This document shows, one piece after another, positions 15,845-23,052 of a stretch of 28,778 nt of DNA (position 1 is its first letter; every line of letters starts with the position of its first letter). The stretch is from JAJPJX01 sp964568355. Its GTDB lineage: Bacteria; Acidobacteriota; Terriglobia; Bryobacterales; Bryobacteraceae. The notes below the pieces were generated by a model, which worked only from the letters and a program-made list of their open reading frames with translations, was not told where the DNA came from and did not search any database. The translations under genes and the position numbers were made by a program. The stretch spans positions 1-28,778 of the forward strand of contig CAZMRK010000627.1 in NCBI GenBank assembly GCA_964568355.1. The letters run 5' to 3'.

Positions 15845-16702
15845 TCAAATCAGATTTGTGTCAGTCAAATTTAAGCTGCCGGACAGCAGGTTTTCGCTCA
15901 AAACAGGATGGCGCGGGGCGGTGGGTTTGCCGGTGGCGCGCAATTTCGCTTCGACCGCGGCGACGGCTTCGCGGAGCGCATCGGAGGCGGATTTGAGGTG
16001 GTTTTCGTTGAATCGCACCAGGGGACCGGCGATGCTCATGGCGGCGACGGGCTGTTCGCTGTCGTCGAGGATGGGGACGGCGATGCAAAAGGCGCCGAGC
16101 ATACTTTCCTCGCGATCGATGGCGAAGCCGCGCTCGCGGGTTTTTTCGAGCTCGTTTTTGAGGGCTGCCAGCGAGGTAATGGTGCGGGTGGTCCAGCGCT
16201 GCATGCCGTATTCGCGCATGAGGCGGCGCACTTCGGGGAAGGGCAGATAGGCCAGGTGAGCTTTGCCAAGGGCGGTGCAATGCAGCGGGTCGCTGCCGCC
16301 GACGGTTTCGGCCAGGCGGAAGCGCTCCAGGCTCTCGCGCACTTCGATGTAGCGGATCTTGCCTTCGGTGAGGATGCCCAGGTTCACGGTCTCGCGGAAA
16401 CGCTCGCGGAGCGCCTCCATATAGGGACCGGCGACGGCGACCAGGTCGGTGTGGCGCAGCTTGGCGTTGGTAAGATCGAGCAGTTTCGAGCCAAGCTCAT
16501 ATTTCTTGCTGCTTTTGATGATATAGCCGTGCCTGGCGAGAGTATAAAGCAGGCGAAATACCGTGTTGGTATTCTGCTCGAGCCGGGTGGCGATTTCCTT
16601 GAGAGTTAGCTGAGCCTTCTGTTCATGCACGAAGACTTCGAGGACATCGAGAGCCCTGCCAACGACCTCGATGTAATACACGTCCTTTTTTGCTTTGGGC
16701 AT
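15845..16702 (-). CDS. IclR-family transcriptional regulator
   Basis: This 285-residue regulator has an N-terminal winged helix-turn-helix (about residues 8-70, LTLKEIATRLEQNTNTVFRL) and a C-terminal effector domain with the family stretches LHCTALGKAHLAYLP, ERGFAIDREESMLG and CIAVPILDDS. IclR proteins bind small organic acids or sugar acids and control adjacent catabolic operons, so it most likely regulates the minus-strand saccharide locus, including itself. It starts 23 nt after the DUF4861-like gene ends. The last 40 residues extend beyond the usual family end and are rich in Ser, Thr and Leu. Confidence 0.93.
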   Translation of the reverse strand: MPKAKKDVYYIEVVGRALDVLEVFVHEQKAQLTLKEIATRLEQNTNTVFRLLYTLARHGYIIKSSKKYELGSKLLDLTNAKLRHTDLVAVAGPYMEALRERFRETVNLGILTEGKIRYIEVRESLERFRLAETVGGSDPLHCTALGKAHLAYLPFPEVRRLMREYGMQRWTTRTITSLAALKNELEKTRERGFAIDREESMLGAFCIAVPILDDSEQPVAAMSIAGPLVRFNENHLKSASDALREAVAAVEAKLRATGKPTAPRHPVLSENLLSGSLNLTDTNLI

Positions 16703-16725
16703 AAGTTCTCATCGGACCGGCGATC

Positions 16726-18000
16726 TTATTGGGCTTCCGCATCGACTTTTTCAGGCCGAGGCGTCGGCTCATATCGAAAATCGCTCACTACCAGGCGAGA
16801 ATCGATCGCATTCTTTAAATTTATCAGGTAAGTGGCGAGATCGGAGATGCCGCTGCGGCTCCAGGCGGCGGCCGCGGCGTATTCGAGCTGGAGGGCCTGG
16901 CCGGCGGCGAGAGGGCGGCGGCTGACAGCGACCTGGTTATCGGCTTCGCGCGTGTGCACCGGCGGCGCGGAATCAAAGTCGGCCGGATCGAAATAGACAG
17001 CTAGTCCAAAAGGGCCATTGCGGGCTTCCTGCTCGCCGACGACGATGGCGCGGCCGCGACCGTTCGCGAGGGTTTGTCCGGGTAAGTCGCGCACGCCGAT
17101 GCCGAAGTCATAGCGGCGGCCGGCGGCGATGCGCAGCGGCACAGCGGCAACGCGGCAGCGGACGAAGGCTTCGCCGGCATCGATGGAATATCGGGCGTCG
17201 AGGCGAAACAGATCGCCATCGATTTCCCAGCGGTCGAGGGTAGCCTCGACGATGGCGCGGAGCGGGCCCTGGGCGACGACGCGGTAGTGGGGCACGAGGG
17301 GCGGCTGCGGCTTGTGGGCGTAATCGGGCACGTTGAAGGGCGGCTGATAGATGCGGCCTTCGCGGCGCAGGAAGAGACCGCCCAGGCCGAGGGTTTCGCC
17401 GGCGTGGAAAATATCGCGGCCCAGATCGAAATCGCGGCGGATGGATAAGTAGCCTACCAGGTCGTTATGCAGACCGGGGTGGCCGGCGACGCGAGCTTGT
17501 ACATCGAGGAAGAAAGCGCCATAAGTGCGATATCCGATCAGCTCGGATTCAAGCGTTGCGGTCTGGAAGTTATAGCCGTAGTTATGCTTGGCCTGCACCT
17601 GTTGGGGATAAGAGATGGAATCGCGGAGGGTGGTGGAGTAGTAAATGGAGACGAGGCGCTGTTCGCCGGGGTTGAGAGAGAGGGGAAACTCGACCTGGTC
17701 CGGGGCGCCGTCGCCATCGAGGTCGTCGACCTGGGAGGGCAGAATGGAAGGCGCGGTTCCGGCTTCGCTTTCGAGGACGGCGATGGCGAGCGTACCGGGA
17801 AAGCCGGGGGCCAGGGCCTGAGCGGGCGTGACGGGAACGGTGGCGAGACCTCGCACGGGCCGTCCGGCGGGACCGGAGACGCGCACCCGCAGGCGGTGGG
17901 CGAAGTTGGGAAGGATCCAATCGCCGGGCGGAGGCGCGGCCTGCGCCGCGAGCCATCCGGCCGCGGCAAACCACAATGCGAGGTGACGGGAAGTCTTCAT
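16726..18000 (-). CDS. exported DUF4861-like protein
   Basis: This 424-residue protein has a signal peptide (MKTSRHLALWFAAAGWLAAQA). The body matches what I know of DUF4861: SQVDDLDGDGAPDQVEFPLS, then a glycine/tyrosine-rich core (YGYNFQTATLESELIGYRTY) and GETLGLGGLFL. DUF4861 proteins accompany genes for acidic polysaccharide breakdown in Bacteroidetes and Acidobacteria. Their chemistry is not established to my knowledge; a glycan-binding or glycan-cleaving role is inference. It is the first gene of the locus, divergent from the haem lipoprotein gene across a 110-bp promoter region. A TAAAAT hexamer on the minus strand (complement of 18010-18015) could serve as a -10, with a very short leader. 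Confidence 0.75.
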   Translation of the reverse strand: MKTSRHLALWFAAAGWLAAQAAPPPGDWILPNFAHRLRVRVSGPAGRPVRGLATVPVTPAQALAPGFPGTLAIAVLESEAGTAPSILPSQVDDLDGDGAPDQVEFPLSLNPGEQRLVSIYYSTTLRDSISYPQQVQAKHNYGYNFQTATLESELIGYRTYGAFFLDVQARVAGHPGLHNDLVGYLSIRRDFDLGRDIFHAGETLGLGGLFLRREGRIYQPPFNVPDYAHKPQPPLVPHYRVVAQGPLRAIVEATLDRWEIDGDLFRLDARYSIDAGEAFVRCRVAAVPLRIAAGRRYDFGIGVRDLPGQTLANGRGRAIVVGEQEARNGPFGLAVYFDPADFDSAPPVHTREADNQVAVSRRPLAAGQALQLEYAAAAAWSRSGISDLATYLINLKNAIDSRLVVSDFRYEPTPRPEKVDAEAQ

Positions 18001-18037
18001 CTGAGCTTAATTTTATCCAGACAAATGCGATTTGACA

Positions 18038-18051
18038 TCCGGCGGGCCGGA
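18038..18051. promoter_or_regulatory. inverted repeat in the divergent promoter region, possible operator
   Basis: TCCGG (18038-18042) and CCGGA (18047-18051) form a perfect 5-bp inverted repeat around CGGG, directly after TTGACA (18032-18037) on the plus strand. It lies between the divergent DUF4861-like and haem lipoprotein genes. It is a reasonable place for an IclR-type operator, but the motif is short and this is GC-rich DNA. Confidence 0.25.
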
Positions 18052-18110
18052 CGGGGTGGAAAAAAGCGGCTGGCGCGGCGGGGCGGAGTGTAAGAAAATC
18101 TGAAGAAGCT

Positions 18111-21100
18111 ATGCACTCCAGAGGATTCCTGATTGCGCCCACGTGTCTGTTGACAGGTGTCATTTTGCTGGCGGGCTGCCACCGGTCTACGCAGCCGGCG
18201 ACGGGCCTGGCGGCCTTGCATGTTCCACCCGGCTTCGAAGTGGTGCAGGTGGCGGGGCAGGACCTGGTCTCCTATCCGATGATGGGGACGCTGGACGAAA
18301 AGGGCCGGCTGTTTCTGTGCGAATCGTCGGGCAACACGTTGAACAACCAGCAGATGGCCAGCAAGCCGGACTACCGGATCCGACTGCTGGAGGACCGCAA
18401 CGGGGATGGAGTTTACGACCATAGCACGGTGTTTGCCGATCATTTGACGATTCCGGCGGGCGCAGTGTGGAATCGAGGCGCATTATATGTTGCCTCGCCG
18501 CCGGACGTGTTCCGTTTTGAAGATACCAACCAGGACGGGGTTGCGGACAAAAAAGAGGCCATCGTGTCGGGCTGGACCATGTCCTCAAACGCGGCCAGCC
18601 TGCACGGACCGTTTTTCGGGCCGGACGGGTGGCTGTACCTGACCGACGGGCGGCACGGGTTCCACATCAAGACCAAAGACGGCAAGCAGTTTGACGGGAT
18701 GGCGTCGCGCATCTGGCGCGTACGTCCGGACGGGACGGGCCTGGAGGCTTTCGCCGGGGGCGGATTCGACAATCCGGTGGAAGTCACCTTCACGCCGGCG
18801 GGCGAGATGATCGGGACCATGACCTATTTCAAAGACCCGGAGAACGGGGAGCGCGACGCGCTGCTGCATTTCGTGGAGGGCGGCGTGTATCCCAAGTGGT
18901 ATTCGGTGGTGAGCGAATTCAAGCGCACCGGAGACCTGATGCCGGTGATGACGAAATTCGCGCGGATTGCTCCGGCGGGGCTGCTGCGCTATCGCGGCAA
19001 GGCGTTCGGCCAAGGGTATGAAGGCAACCTGTTCAGCGCGCAGTTCAATCCGCACCGGGTGCAGCGGCACGTGGTGTATCGGGAGGGGTCGACGTTTCGC
19101 ACGGAAGACGAGGATTTTCTGACGTCAATGGATCCGGATTTCCACCCCACGGAGGTCATCGAGGACGCCGATGGGAGCATGCTGGTGTTCGATACAGGCG
19201 CATGGTTCATCCACGGATGCCCGATTTCGCGGGTGGCCAAGCCGGAGATCAAGGGCGGCATTTACCGCATCCGCAAAAAGGGCGCTCCGGCGGTAGCGGA
19301 CCCGCGGGGAGAGAAATTGCAGATGAGCAAGCTGGCTCCGGCGGAGCTGGCGAAGCTGCTGGAAGACGAGCGGCCGTTTGTGCGCGACCAGGCGGTGGAA
19401 CTGCTGGTGGCGGCGGGAGAGCCGGCGGTGGAGGCTCTGGCGAACCTGCGCAAAAGCTCGGGGACCGCGGAGGCGCGGGCGGCAGCGGTGTTCGCGCTGT
19501 ACCGGATCGGCACGGCGGGAGCGCAGGCGGCGGTACGGGCGGCGCTGGAGGACGCGGATTTCGAGGTACGGACGGCGGCGGCGCGCTCGGCGGGCATGGC
19601 CGGCGATCAACAGGCAGTAGAGCGGCTAATGGCGATGGCGAAGGCCGACCATCCGGTGGTGCGGCGGCAGGCCGCGGCCGCGCTGGGACAGATCGGCGAT
19701 CCGCGCGCGGTGCCGGCGCTGCTGGCGGCGGCCACGGATGTGCCGGACCGTTTTGTGGAGCATTCGCTGATCTACTCGCTGATTACGTTGAAGCAGCCGG
19801 GGCCGGTGACGGCGGCGCTGCGGGCGCCAGAGCCCTCGGTGCGCAAAGCGGCGCTGATCGCGCTGGACCAGATGGACCACTCGCCGCTGAAGCGCGATCA
19901 GGTGGCGGGGATGCTGCGGTCCGAGCAGAAGGATTTGCGCGCGGCTGCGCTGTGGGTGGTCTCGCATCACGAGGAGTGGGCCGGCGTGGTGCTGCAGTAT
20001 TTGAATGCCCGGCTGCGGGATCCGCAATTGGGCGAGGGGGAGCAGGACGCGGTGCGCGATGCGGTGCGGGCGTTCCGCTCCGATGTGGGAGCGCAGAAGC
20101 TGGTGGCCGGGCTGCTGGCGGATCCGAAGCTGCCGGAGAGCCGGACGCTGTTCCTGCTGGACACGATCGACAGCGGCTCGATCCGCGAGTTTCCGGACCT
20201 CTGGGTGGCGCAGGTGGGCAAACTGCTGGACAGCCCGCATCCCGATGTGCGGCTGCGGGCGGTGGAACTGGTGCGGGAACGCAACCTGCCGGTGCCGGAT
20301 GAGCCGCTGGCGCGCATCGCCGATGACGGCAGCGCTCCGGACCGGCTGCGGGCCACGGCGCTGGGCGTGCTGGTGGTGCGCAAGCCGCAGTTGAGCGAAG
20401 GACAATACCAGTTCCTGGCGGCGCGCGTGACGGGTAACGCGGAGGCGGTGCTGCGGCAGACGGCGGCGCAGGCGCTGGGCCGCTCGACGCTGAGCAAGGC
20501 GCAACTGCTGACGCTGGCGAAGCAGTATCTGCCGCAGGCGGATCCGCTGACGCTGACGACGCTGCTCGAATGCTTCCGCAAATCCAACGATCCGGAGGTG
20601 GGCTCGGCGCTGATCGCGGTGCTGCGGAAATCGAGCGGCGCGCTGGGCAGCCTGGGCGAGGACCGGCTGAAGGCGATTCTGGCAGGCTATCCGGCGGCGA
20701 CGCAGGAGGAATCGAAGCCGCTGTTCGTGCAACTGGCCAATGCGCAGAAGGAGCGAATCCAGAAGCTGCAGCAACTGGCTCCGCTGCTGACCGCGGGCGG
20801 AGACGTGGGGCGCGGGCGGCATATCTTCTTCGGCGAGAAGGTGGGGTGTTCGGGATGCCACACGATCGGCCGGGAGGGCGGGCACGTGGGGCCGGACCTG
20901 ACCGGCATCGGCGCCATCCGGTCCGGGCACGATCTGCTGGAGGCGGTGGTGTATCCGAGCGCGAGCTTCGTGCCGGGGTTTGAGGTCTACAACGTGGATA
21001 CGGGGCTGGACCGGCTGACGGGCGTGATCCGGTCGCAATCGAGGGACGCGGTGGTGCTGGTGACGGGGCCGAACGGCGAGGTGCGGATTCCGCGCAGCAA

Positions 21101-21236
21101 GATCGGCGGGATGGCGCGGTCGACGGTGTCGCTGATGCCGGAGGGGTTCGATCAGACGCTCTCGAAGGAAGAGCTGACAGATTTGCTGGCGTTTTTGCAG
21201 TCGGAGAAGCAGCGGCCGACTCGGGCGGGGTTGTGA
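18111..21236 (+). CDS. PVC-type haem lipoprotein: propeller, HEAT repeats, C-terminal cytochrome c
   Basis: This 1041-residue exported protein has a lipoprotein signal with lipobox LLAGC (C23). Residues about 35-390 form a sorbosone/glucose-dehydrogenase-like beta-propeller with two calcium-like loops (DRNGDGVYD, DTNQDGVAD). Residues about 405-880 are HEAT-like helical repeats (DQAVELLVAAGEPAVEALA, RQAAAALGQIGDPRAVPALL and others). A single cytochrome c domain follows, C913-S-G-C916-H917, with a downstream KEELTDLLAFL helix. This architecture (PVC-type haem-binding) is abundant in Planctomycetes, Verrucomicrobia and Acidobacteria. A periplasmic sugar or alcohol oxidation passing electrons to the haem is expected, but no member is known to me with a firm substrate. 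It is divergent from the saccharide locus. Confidence 0.92.
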   Translation: MHSRGFLIAPTCLLTGVILLAGCHRSTQPATGLAALHVPPGFEVVQVAGQDLVSYPMMGTLDEKGRLFLCESSGNTLNNQQMASKPDYRIRLLEDRNGDGVYDHSTVFADHLTIPAGAVWNRGALYVASPPDVFRFEDTNQDGVADKKEAIVSGWTMSSNAASLHGPFFGPDGWLYLTDGRHGFHIKTKDGKQFDGMASRIWRVRPDGTGLEAFAGGGFDNPVEVTFTPAGEMIGTMTYFKDPENGERDALLHFVEGGVYPKWYSVVSEFKRTGDLMPVMTKFARIAPAGLLRYRGKAFGQGYEGNLFSAQFNPHRVQRHVVYREGSTFRTEDEDFLTSMDPDFHPTEVIEDADGSMLVFDTGAWFIHGCPISRVAKPEIKGGIYRIRKKGAPAVADPRGEKLQMSKLAPAELAKLLEDERPFVRDQAVELLVAAGEPAVEALANLRKSSGTAEARAAAVFALYRIGTAGAQAAVRAALEDADFEVRTAAARSAGMAGDQQAVERLMAMAKADHPVVRRQAAAALGQIGDPRAVPALLAAATDVPDRFVEHSLIYSLITLKQPGPVTAALRAPEPSVRKAALIALDQMDHSPLKRDQVAGMLRSEQKDLRAAALWVVSHHEEWAGVVLQYLNARLRDPQLGEGEQDAVRDAVRAFRSDVGAQKLVAGLLADPKLPESRTLFLLDTIDSGSIREFPDLWVAQVGKLLDSPHPDVRLRAVELVRERNLPVPDEPLARIADDGSAPDRLRATALGVLVVRKPQLSEGQYQFLAARVTGNAEAVLRQTAAQALGRSTLSKAQLLTLAKQYLPQADPLTLTTLLECFRKSNDPEVGSALIAVLRKSSGALGSLGEDRLKAILAGYPAATQEESKPLFVQLANAQKERIQKLQQLAPLLTAGGDVGRGRHIFFGEKVGCSGCHTIGREGGHVGPDLTGIGAIRSGHDLLEAVVYPSASFVPGFEVYNVDTGLDRLTGVIRSQSRDAVVLVTGPNGEVRIPRSKIGGMARSTVSLMPEGFDQTLSKEELTDLLAFLQSEKQRPTRAGL

Positions 21237-21245
21237 GGGGGGAGG

Positions 21246-21280
21246 AGCTATCAGCTATCAGCTATTAGCTTCAGCTTCAG
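21246..21280. repeat. short tandem repeat, AGCTATC/AGCTTC units
   Basis: Five imperfect units run in tandem: AGCTATC, AGCTATC, AGCTATT, AGCTTC, AGCTTC, then AG. It fills most of the 51-bp gap between the convergent haem lipoprotein and FAD oxidoreductase genes. It has no clear hairpin with a T-tract. Confidence 0.8.
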
Positions 21281-21287
21281 TGAGTGG

Positions 21288-22415
21288 TTAGGGCCAGGTG
21301 TTCCAGGTTTGTTCGGCCAGGCCGAAGGAGAGGGTCATGCCGGCTCCTCCCAGGCCGGTTACGATGCGCACGGAGGGGTGCGGCTCGGCTAGGAAATATG
21401 CCTGGGTGGGATGTTTTGCATAGATTCCGTGCCAGCGCTCGGCTATGGCGGGTGAGGGAAGGTCCAGGAAGCCGCTCAGGTAGGACAGAATCCATTCGTC
21501 GATTTGCGGTTTGTCGAACGGGGTGATCGCATCGCCGTACTCATGCGAATCGCCGGTGGTTATTTCGCCGGCGGGGGTCTGCGAGGCCATGACGTGGATG
21601 CCGTAGCGGTCGAAGTGGGGCGTTTCGGTGGCGATCCTCTGTTCGAGCGCGGGGAGGCTCCGGCAGATCCGGAACGACGGGTAGAATCGCAGCGTGAGCC
21701 CCGCGGCGAGGGCTGCGCCCAATTTCCAACCGCCAGGCTGGGGCGCGGTTCGCATCATCTGGAGCTTGCATCGCTGCAGGCCGCTTTGGGTGAAGAGATC
21801 GGGATAGAGCGTTACGAAGTCGTCTCCGCCACACACCACGACGCGCTCCACGCGCCAGGTTTCCTGCGCGGTGTGGACCAGCGGCGGCTCGATGGCGTGG
21901 ACCACACTCGCGTATCGCAGGCACACGCCGAGGCGTTCGGCGAGAAAGGCCGGTAACGCGCGCGCCACTTCGCGAGGGTCGACGACCATTTCGCTGTCGC
22001 TCCAGAGGCCGCCGAGCAAGCCCTGGGGCCGGACGCCCGGCGCGACGGCACGAACCTCCGCGGGGGAGAGCCACCGGCAGGAGTAGCCCTGCGGCGGGCC
22101 CACTTCCGCGAACTCGCGAATGACGGCGGCTTCGTCCTCGCGGTAGGCGAGATGCATGGAGCCGCGGCTTGTCACGTGCAGGCCGGCTTCTTCCGTTATT
22201 GAATGCCAGAGGCCGCGACTGCGCAGGGCGAGTTGCAGGCGCTCTCCGGGCGGCTGTCCGATCGGCCAGATCATTCCGAAGTTGCGGATCGATGCGCCTT
22301 GCGCCGCGGCGTGGCGCTCGAAGAGAACAACGGTCCGGCCGCTTTTGGCAGCCAGGCAGGCGTGGGCGAGGCCGACGATGCCTCCACCGACGATGGCGAT
22401 TTGTGCTTCCGGCAT
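21288..22415 (-). CDS. phosphonate-associated FAD-dependent oxidoreductase (DadA-like, TIGR03364-type)
   Basis: This 375-residue flavoprotein of the D-amino-acid oxidase/DadA superfamily has an N-terminal dinucleotide motif (IAIVGGGIVGLAHACLAA) and the characteristic ASIRNFGMIWPIGQP stretch near residue 42. The C-terminus (VRIVTGLGGAGMTLSFGLAE) is the second FAD contact. I recall this subgroup as the one found beside PhnX and HD oxygenases, acting on aminoalkylphosphonates. Oxidative deamination of 2-aminoethylphosphonate or its N-methyl form to phosphonoacetaldehyde would supply PhnX. No PhnW-type transaminase is in the window, which supports that role. It lies downstream of the HD gene, 106 bp apart, with a dispersed repeat between. 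Confidence 0.85.
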   Translation of the reverse strand: MPEAQIAIVGGGIVGLAHACLAAKSGRTVVLFERHAAAQGASIRNFGMIWPIGQPPGERLQLALRSRGLWHSITEEAGLHVTSRGSMHLAYREDEAAVIREFAEVGPPQGYSCRWLSPAEVRAVAPGVRPQGLLGGLWSDSEMVVDPREVARALPAFLAERLGVCLRYASVVHAIEPPLVHTAQETWRVERVVVCGGDDFVTLYPDLFTQSGLQRCKLQMMRTAPQPGGWKLGAALAAGLTLRFYPSFRICRSLPALEQRIATETPHFDRYGIHVMASQTPAGEITTGDSHEYGDAITPFDKPQIDEWILSYLSGFLDLPSPAIAERWHGIYAKHPTQAYFLAEPHPSVRIVTGLGGAGMTLSFGLAEQTWNTWP

Positions 22416-22449
22416 GTTTCGTTAGACCTCTATTTCCGAAGTCCTGATA

Positions 22450-22477
22450 CCGCTCCCTTCCGGTCGCGGCTCGGTAA
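22450..22477 (+). repeat. dispersed GC-rich repeat, intergenic copy
   Basis: It reads CCGCTCCCTTCCGGTCGCGG then CTCGGTAA, one base different from 15778-15805. Here the flanks extend the pairing (TACCG at 22448-22452 with CGGTA at 22472-22476), so the element can form a hairpin. It separates the FAD and HD genes of the phosphonate island. Confidence 0.85.
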
Positions 22478-22521
22478 ATTCCGCACGTTGTTACCGAGAC
22501 GCGCGCTTCGGAGACACCCCA

Positions 22522-23052
22522 CTAGATTCGGGCCAGGACGGCGCGGTAGGTGTCCAGAGCGGGGACTTTCGCCGACGGCTCTTTGGCGCGCTCGTCCCAG
22601 GTTCTCAGGCGCAGTTTATCGGCGAATCCGGGGGCGCCGGCGAAGTGGTTCACTTCTTCCGGCGACATGGGGCCGCCCTGCAAGGCCAGGGTCTGCTGGC
22701 TCGCCTCCGATAATTGCGCGTAGTATTCCGGCTTCACGGCGGTCAGGTAGCGCTTGGCATCCACGTGGCCGGCTACCAGATCGGCGACCCGCGCGGAGCA
22801 TTCGAGCTGGCGCAGATAGGCGGCTCCGATGCCGTCGTGCTGCGGCGATCCGATTTCGGCGGCGGCGCCGGCTACCAGATGGCCGATATCGTGGAGCAGG
22901 GCGGCGGCCACCAGTTCGTCATCGGCGCCGGCCTGCCGCGCCAGATGCGCGCATTGCAGGGCGTGCTCCAGTTGGCTGACCGGTTCGCCGAAGTATTCTC
23001 CATGGGCTCCGGCGAGAAGCGCCAGAACGCGATCGACGGAAGCTTCGTTCAT
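22522..23052 (-). CDS. phnZ: PhnZ-like HD-domain mixed-valent di-iron oxygenase, phosphonate-associated
   Basis: This 176-residue HD protein belongs to the group (TIGR03276-type) that includes PhnZ, which oxidatively cleaves 2-amino-1-hydroxyethylphosphonate to glycine and phosphate. Iron ligands align with PhnZ by spacing: H30, H54, D55, H72, H96 and D153. K100 and the PhnZ-specific gate residues Y20 and E23 (GEYFGEPVSQLEHALQ) are also present, as is the signature ALQGGPMSPEE. The start is ATG 23052, whose ATGA overlaps the phnA stop, implying coupled translation; an in-frame GTG at 23082 lies inside phnA. The usual partner, the 2-oxoglutarate dioxygenase PhnY that makes the hydroxylated substrate, is not in the window. 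Confidence 0.88.
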   Translation of the reverse strand: MNEASVDRVLALLAGAHGEYFGEPVSQLEHALQCAHLARQAGADDELVAAALLHDIGHLVAGAAAEIGSPQHDGIGAAYLRQLECSARVADLVAGHVDAKRYLTAVKPEYYAQLSEASQQTLALQGGPMSPEEVNHFAGAPGFADKLRLRTWDERAKEPSAKVPALDTYRAVLARI

